From: Terripilifer ovatus
GTDB lineage: Bacteria > Pseudomonadota > Alphaproteobacteria > Rhizobiales > Beijerinckiaceae
Direction of reading: 5' to 3'
DNA length: 64,000 nt
Assembly: GCA_029222685.1 (NCBI GenBank)
Contig: JARHVB010000002.1
Location: 62,001-126,000, forward strand
Made by a program: the position numbers and the translations under genes. This document shows, one piece after another, positions 24,929 to 33,603 of this stretch. Position 1 is the first letter of the stretch. Each line of letters opens with the position of its first letter. The notes under the pieces were generated by a model that was not told where the DNA came from, made no database searches, and saw only the letters and a program-made list of their open reading frames with translations.

Positions 24929-25993
24929 ATGATCATCGTAGCGACGCAGCAGCTTGGTGGGTTTCTTGGCCGGACTTTCCTGCAAGCAGGTTTGGCCATT
25001 GCCGTTTCGGTGGGCATGGCCGCGGCAACGCCGGCTGCGGCACAGACCAAAATCAAGCTGATGCTCAACTGGAAATACCAGGGTCCGCAGGGCATGTTCT
25101 TCCTGGCTGACGATCGCGGCTATTTCAAAGCCGAGGGGTTGGACGTCACCTTCGACCAGGGAAACGGGTCCGGCGCCGCCGTGCCGCTCGTCGCCAACGG
25201 CTCCTACGACATGGGCTTTGGCGACATCAATGCGCTGATCGAACTGGCGGCAAAGAAGCCGGAAGATGCGCCAATTGCCGTGCATGTCATGTTCAACCAG
25301 CCGCCCTTCACGATCGCGGTCAAGTCCGAATCGCCGATCAAGACGCCGAAGGATCTGGAAGGACGCATACTCGGCGGTGCCGCCAATGACGGTGCGCTGA
25401 AACTGTTTCCCGCCTTTTGCAAGATCGCCAAGATCGATTGTTCGACCGTCAAAATGACGACGATGCAGCCAAACCTGCGCGAGCAGATGCTGATGTCCGG
25501 CCAGGTCGAGGGCGTGTTCGGTTATGTCAACACCATTCTGTTCTCCGCCAAGCTGATGGGCGTCAAGGACGAGCAGCTTCGCTTCATCAATTTCGGTGAT
25601 TACGGCATGGACCTCTATTCCAACGCGATCATCGTTTCGCAGAAAATGGTCAAGGACAATCCCAAGGCGATCGCCGGCTTTCTGCGCGCCCTGAACAAAG
25701 GCCTCGTCGACTCGCTGAAAGATCCCGATGCGTCGGTTGCTTCCGTCGTCAAGCGCGAACCCCTGCTCAACACGCCGATCGAGCGGGCGCGCTTCGATGC
25801 GACGCTCAGATCGGAAATGAATCACCCGGAGATCAAGCGCATCGGCCTCGGCAATGTCGACATGGAACGCTTGAAGAAATCGATCGACATTCTGGTCGAC
25901 GCCAACAGCCTGCCGCGCACGCCCGCCGTCAGCGAAATCTTCACGCCGGCGTTTCTGCCGCCGGCTGACGATCTGCCGAAGACGCTATTCTAG
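24929..25993 (+). CDS. NMT1/SsuA-like ABC substrate-binding protein
   Basis: A periplasmic binding protein of about 354 residues. It has a signal sequence ending near AAATPAAAQ and then KIKLMLNWKYQGPQGMFFLADDRGYFKAEGLDV, the typical opening of the NMT1/ThiY/SsuA family that binds aromatic sulfonates, pyrimidines or nitrogenous small molecules. Further blocks are GSYDMGFGDINALIEL and TPKDLEGRILGGAANDG. AAAGGTGG precedes; either GTG 24926 or ATG 24929 may start it. No permease or ATPase of the matching type lies nearby, so it either shares a distant transporter or works with the cluster to its right. Ligand unknown. Confidence 0.85.
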   Translation: MIIVATQQLGGFLGRTFLQAGLAIAVSVGMAAATPAAAQTKIKLMLNWKYQGPQGMFFLADDRGYFKAEGLDVTFDQGNGSGAAVPLVANGSYDMGFGDINALIELAAKKPEDAPIAVHVMFNQPPFTIAVKSESPIKTPKDLEGRILGGAANDGALKLFPAFCKIAKIDCSTVKMTTMQPNLREQMLMSGQVEGVFGYVNTILFSAKLMGVKDEQLRFINFGDYGMDLYSNAIIVSQKMVKDNPKAIAGFLRALNKGLVDSLKDPDASVASVVKREPLLNTPIERARFDATLRSEMNHPEIKRIGLGNVDMERLKKSIDILVDANSLPRTPAVSEIFTPAFLPPADDLPKTLF

Positions 25994-26016
25994 GCAGTTA
26001 CCTGTAGCCACGTCGC

Positions 26017-26664
26017 TTAGCGGCGTGGCACGGCCCCGTGCAGGAACAGATCGGCGGTGCAGGCTGCGATCTCGCGTAGCTTGGCGCGAGGCAGCTTGAT
26101 CTTCTGGCTGAAGAGCAGGCGCATCTGCAGGTCGGTCTTCAGCATTCCCATGAATTGCACCGCAGCCAGATCCGGCTGCTTGAAGTGGAGTTTCCCCAGT
26201 TTCATCTGCGCCTGCAGATAGGCGTGAATGATGCCTTGCGAACGCCGGACGGGGCCGTCAAGAAACATCTTGCCGATCTCGGGAAACTGCCGCGAATCCG
26301 AGACGACCATTTGAAACAGCGACACCATCTCCGGCGTGTAGATGCTGGTCAGGAAAACGGTTCCCAGCTCGGTCAGGACTTCCAGCGGGCCGCCATCGGG
26401 AGAACCGAGATGGGAGACTTCCTCGGGAACCACCTCATTGCAAAGGCCGCGCACGACGGCAGAAAACAATTCCTCCTTGCTGTTGAAATGAACATAGACG
26501 GTCCGCTTCGAAACGGATGCCTCCTGCGACACCGCATCCATGCTGGTCTGCACAAAGCCGCGCTCGATAAACAGTTTCGTTCCGGCAGCGAGGATGGCCC
26601 GATACTTCCGCTGCGAATCCCGGCGGGTCAGCCGGCCTTCGGGTGGCATGGTTTCATTGAACAT
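26017..26664 (-). CDS. TetR/AcrR-family regulator
   Basis: About 215 residues. The helix-turn-helix is at the N-terminus (ILAAGTKLFIERGFVQTSMDAVSQEASVSKRTVYVHFNSKEELFSAVV), followed by an AefR-like C-terminal ligand domain with TPEMVSLFQMVVSDSRQFPEIGKMFLDG. Several starts are possible (26664 or 26649); none has a strong ribosome site. It is convergent to the NMT1 gene and divergent from the MFS gene, with a perfect 24-bp palindrome between. It is therefore the likely repressor of the MFS-CocE unit and perhaps of the BMP importer. Inducer unknown, probably the imported compound. Confidence 0.85.
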   Translation of the reverse strand: MFNETMPPEGRLTRRDSQRKYRAILAAGTKLFIERGFVQTSMDAVSQEASVSKRTVYVHFNSKEELFSAVVRGLCNEVVPEEVSHLGSPDGGPLEVLTELGTVFLTSIYTPEMVSLFQMVVSDSRQFPEIGKMFLDGPVRRSQGIIHAYLQAQMKLGKLHFKQPDLAAVQFMGMLKTDLQMRLLFSQKIKLPRAKLREIAACTADLFLHGAVPRR

Positions 26665-26850
26665 TTCGATTTCGACCTGATCTGATGATCGCTTTCTATT
26701 GCAACCGCATCTGCTCCGCAACGCGACGTTTTAAGCAAGCGACTTGAATGCGGAGCGTTGGAGCTGTTGCAGCGCAGTCATTTGCCTCACCACATCTCGA
26801 ACAGCTGCACTCGCCCGCATCGTGGGCCAGATGAAAAATGCTTGCTCCCG

Positions 26851-26874
26851 AATATAAACTTGGTAGTTTATATT
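26851..26874. promoter_or_regulatory. Perfect 24-bp palindrome, probable TetR operator
   Basis: Arms AATATAAACT (26851-26860) and AGTTTATATT (26865-26874) are exact inverted copies around TGGT. The inner core AAACT-TGGT-AGTTT has the dyad form usual for TetR-family operators. It lies 65-90 bases upstream of the MFS start in an AT-rich patch that probably also holds the promoter, so binding would block transcription. Confidence 0.7.
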
Positions 26875-26939
26875 TAAGGCCACTGACGTGGCCGGGGAGT
26901 GGAAGCCCGATTGCGAGGCTTTTTCGAGGGGGGATGACG

Positions 26940-28199
26940 ATGACGCTGGCACAACCAGGCTTGCCCGAGCGGGGCTTAGACGCTGCGGCCTCTCAATCGG
27001 CGGCGGAGCAGGCGACGGGATGGAAGACAGTTCTTGCCTGCGCCGCAGGCCTGACCTTCGGCCCGAGCGTCATCACGGTTTTCGGTTTCGGCGCATTCAT
27101 CAATCCGCTCGATCGCGAATTCGGCTGGTCGGTTTCCTCCATATCGCTGGGCGCCACCATCGTCGCCATCATGATCATGATCCTGGCGCCGCTGCAGGGG
27201 CTTCTCGTCGATCGTTTCGGTGGGCGGCGGCTCGTGCTGTGGAGCATACCCGCCTTCGGCCTGTCGCTCTGCTCGATGTATTTCCTGCCGAACAACCTCC
27301 TCGTGTTCTATCTCGCCTGGGTCGTGATCCCGCTGTGCGGCCTGGGGATCTGGCCGATCTCGTATTTGCGCCTGACGGCCGGATGGTTCGACAAGAATCT
27401 CGGGCTGGCCTTCGGCGTCACCAATGCCGGCATCGGCGTCGGCGCGGTCGTGGTGCCTCTGCTGACGGCTTTCTTCATCAGCAGATACGGCTGGCGCGAG
27501 GCCTTTGTCTGTCTCGGCGTCGTCGCGCTGCTTGTCTGGCCCATCGCCTTCCTGTTCTTGAAAGAGTCCGGACGTCAGGCGTCGCCGATGAACATGCAGG
27601 GCGATACGCTTGCCGAAGCTACGCGCACGAGGCCGTTCTGGATTGCCGTCGCCGGCTTCTTCCTGCTCGGCATCTTCAGCGCCAGCATTCTCGTGCATCA
27701 CGTGCGCATTCTTATCGACGCGGGCATACCGCCGGCGACCGCCACCGTGCTGCCGGCGGCGCTCGGCGCTTCGCTGGTTGTTGCGAGGCTGCTTACCGGC
27801 TGGCTGCTCGATCGTTTTCCCGCCTCCTGGCTGATGGCGATTTTCCTGGTCGGCGGTGCAGTGGCGGCGGGGCTTTATTCCCGCGGCCCGGACCTTCCGC
27901 TTGCCATTCTCAGCGCGGCGCTGGTCGGCCTCGTGGTCGGCGCCGAGTTCGATGTGCTGAGCTACATCATCCCGCGCTATCACGGCCGCAAATCCTTCGG
28001 CCGCATCTACGGCGTGATCTTCGCCGTCTTCCAGTTCGCCAGCGCCATCGCCGCCTTCGCCGTTGGCTACAGTCGCTCGCAACTGGGGTCCTATGCGCCG
28101 GCGATGATGGTGCTTGTTGGCGTCTGCGTGGTTTGCGCGCTGCTGTTCACACAGTTGGGCGCCTATCGCTTCGTGGCCGGCGAGCGGACGGCGAAATAA
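26940..28199 (+). CDS. MFS transporter (monocarboxylate/oxalate-formate type)
   Basis: A 419-residue transporter with twelve predicted helices and the MFS loop motif DRFGGRRLVLWS between helices 2 and 3. ATG 26940 is favoured because GAGGGGGG ends six bases upstream; ATG 26934 in the same frame is possible. The helix-rich body with NAGIGVGAVVVPLLTAFFISRYGWREAF is typical of the MFS_1 group that moves small organic acids. It is 29 bases before the CocE-like hydrolase, so the two form a transcript controlled by the upstream palindrome. Substrate not predictable. Confidence 0.87.
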   Translation: MTLAQPGLPERGLDAAASQSAAEQATGWKTVLACAAGLTFGPSVITVFGFGAFINPLDREFGWSVSSISLGATIVAIMIMILAPLQGLLVDRFGGRRLVLWSIPAFGLSLCSMYFLPNNLLVFYLAWVVIPLCGLGIWPISYLRLTAGWFDKNLGLAFGVTNAGIGVGAVVVPLLTAFFISRYGWREAFVCLGVVALLVWPIAFLFLKESGRQASPMNMQGDTLAEATRTRPFWIAVAGFFLLGIFSASILVHHVRILIDAGIPPATATVLPAALGASLVVARLLTGWLLDRFPASWLMAIFLVGGAVAAGLYSRGPDLPLAILSAALVGLVVGAEFDVLSYIIPRYHGRKSFGRIYGVIFAVFQFASAIAAFAVGYSRSQLGSYAPAMMVLVGVCVVCALLFTQLGAYRFVAGERTAK

Positions 28200-28228
28200 T
28201 TATTCTCTGTATGATGGAAGCATAGGTC

Positions 28229-29833
28229 ATGGCGGTCAGAGAAGATCTGTTTGTCAGAATGAGCGATGGCGTCGAACTGGCGGTGCGCGTGCACCGGCCG
28301 GAGGGTGAAGGAAAATGGCCATCGCTGTTCGGCGTTTCGCCGTATCGTTTCGACAATGACGATGTGCCCGACACCAAGATGTTCCTGTGGCGTGAGACAG
28401 GCCCGATCCACTGGTATGTCGAGCAGGGCTATGCCTATGTGCGGCTTGACGTGCGCGGCACCGGCCGTTCCGGCGGCGAATACGAATTCTTCAGTCCGCG
28501 CGAGCGTCGCGATCTCTACGAGGTGATCGAATGGATTGCGGCGCAATCCTGGTGCACGGGCAAGGTCGGCGGTATCGGCGAATCCTATTACGGTACGTCG
28601 CAATGGTGCATGGCGGCGGAACAGCCGCCGCATCTGGCCTGTATCGCGCCCTATGACGGGCATGTCGATATCTACAACGGCTGGGCTTATACCGGCGGCG
28701 TGCCGAGCGAATTCATGGGCGTGTGGTGGAACGCCAATGTGCGGCCGATCAACCGCAGTCCCGGCAATAACGCCAAGGGCCGCGCGATCGCCTATGACGT
28801 GCCTTATCAGGTCGGCCTGCATCCGACGTTCGATGAGTTCTGGCAGGAGCGGGCGATCCTCGATCAGCTCGCGGATGTGAAAATTCCGGTGTTCTCCATC
28901 GGCGTCTGGGCCAAGATGGATCTGCATCTGGGCGGCAATATTCTCGGCTGGGAAACCGTGCAAGGCCCGAAATGGCTGATGGTCACGGGCGCGCCGAATG
29001 CCTTCGAAGCCTGCGCCGAATTCGAGCACGAAGCGTTCCATAAGGAATATCTTCTGCCGTTCTACGATCGCTATCTGAAAGGCATCGAGAATGGTTTCGA
29101 ACGCCGGCCGCCGGTCGACATGTTCCTGCGCGGCGCCGGTCGTTACGAGCCGCACCAGGCATGGCCGCCGTCGGATGTGCAGGAACGCCGTTTCTTTCTC
29201 AGCGAAGGACACAGAGGCGTCGTCCAGTCCCTGAACGACGGACGGCTTGCCGACGCCGCGCCGACAGCGGACCATGCCGAAACATCCTACGACTATCCCA
29301 ACCCGGACTGGACGATCGGCGTTTCGACGTTGGGCGAGGCAGGGCCCGACCCGCTGAAAGCGATCCTGACGTTCACATCCGACCCGCTCGACGCGCCGAT
29401 GACGATTGCGGGCGCATCGGAACTGGTGACTTATCTTTCTTCCACTGCTCCGGATACTGACCTGATCGTGCGGGTGTCGGAAATGCCTCCGCCGGAAAGC
29501 AAGCGCCGGCCCGCGGTCATCACCAAGGGCTGGCTGAAGGCATCGCACCGCCAGATCGATGCCGAGCGGAGCCGGCCGCGTGCGCCGGTACTCGATCATC
29601 GCTCGGAGCAACCACTGAAGGCCGGCGAGATCGTCGAATGCCGTGTGCCGTTGATGCATGCGCATTACCGCGTCGAGCCGGGCGCCAGGCTGCGGATCGA
29701 GATCGCCAACGGCGATTCGCCCGTGACCGATCCGATCTTCTCCCACAGCTATACGCCCAACAAGGTGGGGCGCGACACGCTGCACCACTCTGTGCGCTAT
29801 CCGTCGCGGCTGCTGCTCTCGGTCAAGAATTAG
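28229..29833 (+). CDS. CocE/NonD-family alpha/beta hydrolase
   Basis: A 534-residue enzyme of the X-Pro dipeptidyl-peptidase/cocaine-esterase family. The nucleophile serine is S119 in GGIGESYYGTSQW, and the N-terminal strand motif YVRLDVRGTGRSGGEYEFFSPRE is the family hallmark. An alpha/beta core (about 1-330) is followed by a C-terminal jelly-roll PepX_C domain (about 350-530) ending PNKVGRDTLHHSVRYPSRLLLSV. There is no signal peptide, so it works on imported substrate. These enzymes hydrolyse acyl esters and amides. Its place between an MFS transporter and a nucleoside-type ABC importer suggests cleavage of an imported ester or amide. Substrate unknown. Confidence 0.88.
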   Translation: MAVREDLFVRMSDGVELAVRVHRPEGEGKWPSLFGVSPYRFDNDDVPDTKMFLWRETGPIHWYVEQGYAYVRLDVRGTGRSGGEYEFFSPRERRDLYEVIEWIAAQSWCTGKVGGIGESYYGTSQWCMAAEQPPHLACIAPYDGHVDIYNGWAYTGGVPSEFMGVWWNANVRPINRSPGNNAKGRAIAYDVPYQVGLHPTFDEFWQERAILDQLADVKIPVFSIGVWAKMDLHLGGNILGWETVQGPKWLMVTGAPNAFEACAEFEHEAFHKEYLLPFYDRYLKGIENGFERRPPVDMFLRGAGRYEPHQAWPPSDVQERRFFLSEGHRGVVQSLNDGRLADAAPTADHAETSYDYPNPDWTIGVSTLGEAGPDPLKAILTFTSDPLDAPMTIAGASELVTYLSSTAPDTDLIVRVSEMPPPESKRRPAVITKGWLKASHRQIDAERSRPRAPVLDHRSEQPLKAGEIVECRVPLMHAHYRVEPGARLRIEIANGDSPVTDPIFSHSYTPNKVGRDTLHHSVRYPSRLLLSVKN

Positions 29834-29973
29834 CTGAGTCCATCATCGGATTGGTGCGGGAAACGGTGTCCACGTTGCCGGCGGCGCTTGACGCCGGCCC
29901 AGGTGTCGTCATGAGATGGCCGGGCTAGCCCATTTTTTGCATGGGACCGATCGATCGAAGGGCGCGCGAGGCG

Positions 29974-31524
29974 ATGGTGGACGTACAGGTAACGGAGGGC
30001 GGGCCGCTGCTGTCGCTGCGCGGCATCGTCAAGCGTTTTGGCGATTTTGTCGCCAACGACCACATCGACCTGGATATTCACGAGGGCGAGGCGCACGCGC
30101 TGATCGGTGAAAACGGCGCCGGCAAATCGACGCTGGTCAAAATCATCTATGGCTTGCTGCAGCCCACCGAGGGCACGATTGCGATTGCTGGCGAGCAGGT
30201 CCGGCTGAGCGGGCCGGAAGACGCCCGGACCCGGGGCATCGGCATGGTGTTCCAGCATTTTTCCCTATTCGACAATCTCACTGTCGCCGAAAACATCGCC
30301 CTCGTGCTGCCGCGCGACCAGAACCTCAATGGCCTGCGCGGACGCATCGCCGAAGTGGCGGAGCGTTACAGAATGCCGCTGGAGCCTGACCGGGAGGTCT
30401 GGTCGCTGTCGGCCGGGGAACGGCAGCGCATCGAGATCGCGCGCTGCCTGCTGCAGAATCCGCGCCTCGTCATTCTGGATGAACCGACCTCGGTGCTGAC
30501 GCCGCAGGAATCCTACCGGTTGTTCGAGACGCTCGACCGCCTGAAGTCGGAGGGCCGGTCGCTGCTTTATATTTCCCACAAGCTCGACGAAGTGAAACGG
30601 CTTTGCGAGCGCGCGACGATCCTGCGGCTCGGCAAAAAGGTCGGATATTGCGATCCACGCAAGGAAAGCGCGCGTTCGCTGGCCGCCCTCATGGTCGGAA
30701 CGCAGATTTCAGATATTCACGCGCCGACTGCGCGGGCCGCCGGGCCGCAGCGCCTCGTCGTCGACGATCTTTCGATCGAGGCCGAGGAAATCCATGGCGT
30801 CGATCTCGAACATATCTCGCTCGCCGTGCGCGCCGGCGAGGTCTTCGGCATCGCCGGCGTGGCCGGCAACGGACAGTCGGAACTTTTTGCCGTTCTGTCG
30901 GGCGAGCGCATCGGAACACGTGCCGAAGCCATCCGGATCGACGGCGCCGAGACCGGCGGTGACGACATCACCCGCCGCAGGCTCCTGGGCGCGGCCTTCG
31001 TGCCGGAGGAGCGCAACGGCCATGCGGCCGCGCCGGACTTTTCGCTGACGGAAAATGTCGTCCTGTCGCGTCATGCCACGGCAGGCGTTGCGCAGCATGG
31101 CCTGGTCAGCTTCGATCGTGCAAAGGCGCTGGCCCAATCGATCATTTCGGTCTTCGACGTGAGGAAGGCGGGGCCGGACCCGGCGGCGCGGACCCTATCG
31201 GGCGGCAATCTGCAGAAATTCGTCGTCGGCCGCGAAATCCTCAGCGAGCCGAAAATTCTGGTGGTCAACCAGCCGACCTGGGGCGTCGATGCTGCCGCCT
31301 GCGCCGCCATTCGCCAGGCTTTGGTGGATCTGGCGGCGCGTGGCGCGGCCGTGCTCCTCATCAGCCAGGACCTCGACGAACTGTTCGAAATCTGCGATCG
31401 CATCGCCGTCATCCACGACGGGCGTCTGTCGGAAGCGCTCGATGCCAGGGGCGCGACGCGCGAGGAAATCGGCTTGCTTATGACCGGGACGGGACACCAG
31501 ACGGCGGCCGCGCATGCGCATTGA
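29974..31524 (+). CDS. BMP-type ABC importer, duplicated ATPase
   Basis: A protein of about 516 residues with two fused ABC ATPase domains, as in sugar and nucleoside importers (RbsA/YufO type). The first half has a complete Walker A (GENGAGKST), signature (SLSAGERQRIEIARC) and Walker B (LVILDEPTSVL). The second has an altered Walker A (GVAGNGQSE), signature LSGGNLQKFVVGRE and a degenerate Walker B (ILVVNQPTWGVD). That asymmetry is normal in this family. ATG 29974 is taken because GAAGGG and GAGG lie upstream; ATG 29941 has none. It overlaps the permease gene by 11 bases. Confidence 0.88.
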   Translation: MVDVQVTEGGPLLSLRGIVKRFGDFVANDHIDLDIHEGEAHALIGENGAGKSTLVKIIYGLLQPTEGTIAIAGEQVRLSGPEDARTRGIGMVFQHFSLFDNLTVAENIALVLPRDQNLNGLRGRIAEVAERYRMPLEPDREVWSLSAGERQRIEIARCLLQNPRLVILDEPTSVLTPQESYRLFETLDRLKSEGRSLLYISHKLDEVKRLCERATILRLGKKVGYCDPRKESARSLAALMVGTQISDIHAPTARAAGPQRLVVDDLSIEAEEIHGVDLEHISLAVRAGEVFGIAGVAGNGQSELFAVLSGERIGTRAEAIRIDGAETGGDDITRRRLLGAAFVPEERNGHAAAPDFSLTENVVLSRHATAGVAQHGLVSFDRAKALAQSIISVFDVRKAGPDPAARTLSGGNLQKFVVGREILSEPKILVVNQPTWGVDAAACAAIRQALVDLAARGAAVLLISQDLDELFEICDRIAVIHDGRLSEALDARGATREEIGLLMTGTGHQTAAAHAH

Positions 31525-32602
31525 TCTCGAGGCACGTCCGTCACGCTCGCTCGCGCTTGATATCGGCGCGCCGATCGTTGCGCTCATCGCGGCGATCCTG
31601 CTTGGCGGCCTCGTCGTCTGGCTGATGGGCAAGTCGCCGACGCGCGCCTTCTCGGTCTATTTCATCGAACCCTTGCTTGAGGGCTGGTCGCTGCAGGAAC
31701 TGGCGGTGAAGGCCTGTCCTTTGGTGCTCATCGCCATTGGACTGAGTTTCTGTTTCCGCGCCAACCTGTGGAACATCGGCGCCGAGGGCCAGTTCGTCAT
31801 CGGCGGCCTGGTCGGAGGGTGGCTTGCCATCGCCACCCATGACGGCGCCTATCAATCGGTCATCGGCGGCTGGTGGATATTGCCGGCGATGCTGGTGCTC
31901 GGCACCTTGGCCGGTGCGCTCTACGCGATGATCCCGGCGCTGCTACGGGTCTGGCTCGGCGTCTCGGAAATTCTCACAAGCCTGATGCTCGTCTATGTTG
32001 CGGAGCTCATTCTCGACTATCTTTCGCGCGGGCCACTGCGCGACCCCAAGGGGTTCAATTTTCCGCAGAGCGTGACGTTCGACGATGTCGCCCATCTGCC
32101 TTATCTCGCCGAGGGCGACCGGCTACATGCAGGCGTCATCCTGGCGGTGCTGGCGGTGCTGATCGCCGCGTTCATCTTCTCTCGCACCTTGTTCGGCTTC
32201 GAGGTGCGGCTGGTCGGCGATGCGCCGCGTGCTGCGCGTTTCGCCGGCTTCAGCGACCGCTGGCTGACGATCGCGGTCTTTGCCATATCCGGCGGCCTGG
32301 CCGGACTTGCCGGCATCTGCGAGGTGGCGGGGCAGATCGGCCAGTTGCAGCCGACGATTTCGCCTGGGTACGGTTTCACCGCCATCATCGTCGCGTTTCT
32401 GGGGCGGCTGTCGCCGTTCGGCATTCTCATCGCAGGGCTCGTCCTGGCGCTCACCTATATCGGCGGAGAATCAGCGCAGGTGGCGCTCAAATTGCCCAAT
32501 GACATGACCCGCGCCTTCCAGGGCCTCCTGCTGATGTGCGTTCTCATTGCCGATGCGGCGACGCGCTATCGCATCCGTTTCCGGCTGGGAGCCCTGGCAT
32601 GA
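31514..32602 (+). CDS. BMP-type ABC importer permease 1
   Basis: A 362-residue inner-membrane permease of the BPD_transp_2 family with about ten helices. Characteristic blocks are CFRANLWNIGAEGQFVIGGLVGGW and SRTLFGFEVRLVGDAPRAARFAGFSDRW, the latter contacting the ATPase. It begins inside the ATPase gene and ends with an ATGA overlap with permease 2. This family includes YufP-like nucleoside permeases. Confidence 0.88.
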   Translation: MRIDLEARPSRSLALDIGAPIVALIAAILLGGLVVWLMGKSPTRAFSVYFIEPLLEGWSLQELAVKACPLVLIAIGLSFCFRANLWNIGAEGQFVIGGLVGGWLAIATHDGAYQSVIGGWWILPAMLVLGTLAGALYAMIPALLRVWLGVSEILTSLMLVYVAELILDYLSRGPLRDPKGFNFPQSVTFDDVAHLPYLAEGDRLHAGVILAVLAVLIAAFIFSRTLFGFEVRLVGDAPRAARFAGFSDRWLTIAVFAISGGLAGLAGICEVAGQIGQLQPTISPGYGFTAIIVAFLGRLSPFGILIAGLVLALTYIGGESAQVALKLPNDMTRAFQGLLLMCVLIADAATRYRIRFRLGALA

Positions 32603-33522
32603 CACCGGCGATCCTCGAACTGGTTCTGATGACCATCGTCACGGCGGCGACGCCGCTGATCATCGCGGCCATCGGCGAACTGGTGACAGAGCGCGCCGGC
32701 GTGCTCAACCTCGGCGTCGAAGGCATGATGATCGTCGGCGCGGCGCTGGGTTTTGCCGCCGCCTATCTCTCAGGCTCTCCGCTGATCGGCGCACTGGCGG
32801 GCATGGCGGCCGGCATGGTGCTGGCGGCTCTGTTCGGTCTGCTGACGGTCGGCCTGGCGATCAACCAGGTGGCGGCAGGCCTGGCGCTGACCATTGTCGG
32901 CGTTGGCCTCTCGGGCCTTCTTGGCGCGGGCTATGTCGGCTTGAAGCGCGATGCCCCGCCGCATCTCTATATCCCTTATCTCTCTGATCTGCCGTTCGTC
33001 GGCAAGCTGGTGTTCGGCCAGGACGCCTTTGTCTATGGCAGCTTTGTCCTTGTCGCGGCGGTCGCCTGGTATCTGACACGCACGCGCGCCGGACTGGCGC
33101 TGCGGGCGATCGGCGATAATCATCATTCGGCTCATGCTCTGGGCTTGCCCGTGCGCCGCACGCGCTTTCTCGCCATCCTGTTCGGTGGCGCCTGCGCCGG
33201 GATGGCTGGCGCCTATCTGTCGATCGCCTATACGCCATTCTGGTCGCCGGGGATGACGGCGGGGCGCGGCTGGATCGCGCTGGCGCTGGTCGTCTTCTCG
33301 TCCTGGCGGCCGTGGCGTGTGGTGCTTGGCGCATTGCTTTTCGGCGGCGCCACGGTGCTGCAACTGCATGCCCAGGCCGCCTCGCTCGGGTTGCCGGGCC
33401 AGCTGCTGTCGGCGGTGCCCTATCTTGCCACCATAGCGGCGCTTATGGTTCTTTCGATCGGCGCGCGACGCAAATCGGCGGCGCCGGCGGCGCTCGGCCA
33501 GCCGTTCGTGGCGCCGCGTTGA
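32599..33522 (+). CDS. BMP-type ABC importer permease 2
   Basis: A 307-residue permease paired with the previous one, with the opening block ATPLIIAAIGELVTERAGVLNLGVEGMMIVGA, which defines YufQ-like second permeases, and TRAGLALRAIGDNHHSAHALGLPVRRTRFLA near the ATPase contact. Eight to ten helices are expected. It is read from an ATGA overlap. The binding protein follows 81 bases later. Confidence 0.88.
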   Translation: MTPAILELVLMTIVTAATPLIIAAIGELVTERAGVLNLGVEGMMIVGAALGFAAAYLSGSPLIGALAGMAAGMVLAALFGLLTVGLAINQVAAGLALTIVGVGLSGLLGAGYVGLKRDAPPHLYIPYLSDLPFVGKLVFGQDAFVYGSFVLVAAVAWYLTRTRAGLALRAIGDNHHSAHALGLPVRRTRFLAILFGGACAGMAGAYLSIAYTPFWSPGMTAGRGWIALALVVFSSWRPWRVVLGALLFGGATVLQLHAQAASLGLPGQLLSAVPYLATIAALMVLSIGARRKSAAPAALGQPFVAPR

Positions 33523-33603
33523 GCAGCGCAATTGGCATATGCCTTGCGACCTCATAACCTGCTGTATAAGCCTGCGATCGATTTTTTGGGGAAAGGAACG
33601 GGA

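Noticed and set aside
26001-26030. GCCACG/CGTGGC hairpin over the TetR stop codon
   Set aside because: The stem is short, there is no T-run, and it overlaps coding sequence; not convincing as a terminator.
29877-29905. GCCGGCG/CGCCGGC hairpin between the CocE-like gene and the ABC genes
   Set aside because: A stem in a GC-rich gap is expected by chance and no T-run follows, so I did not call it a terminator splitting the operon.
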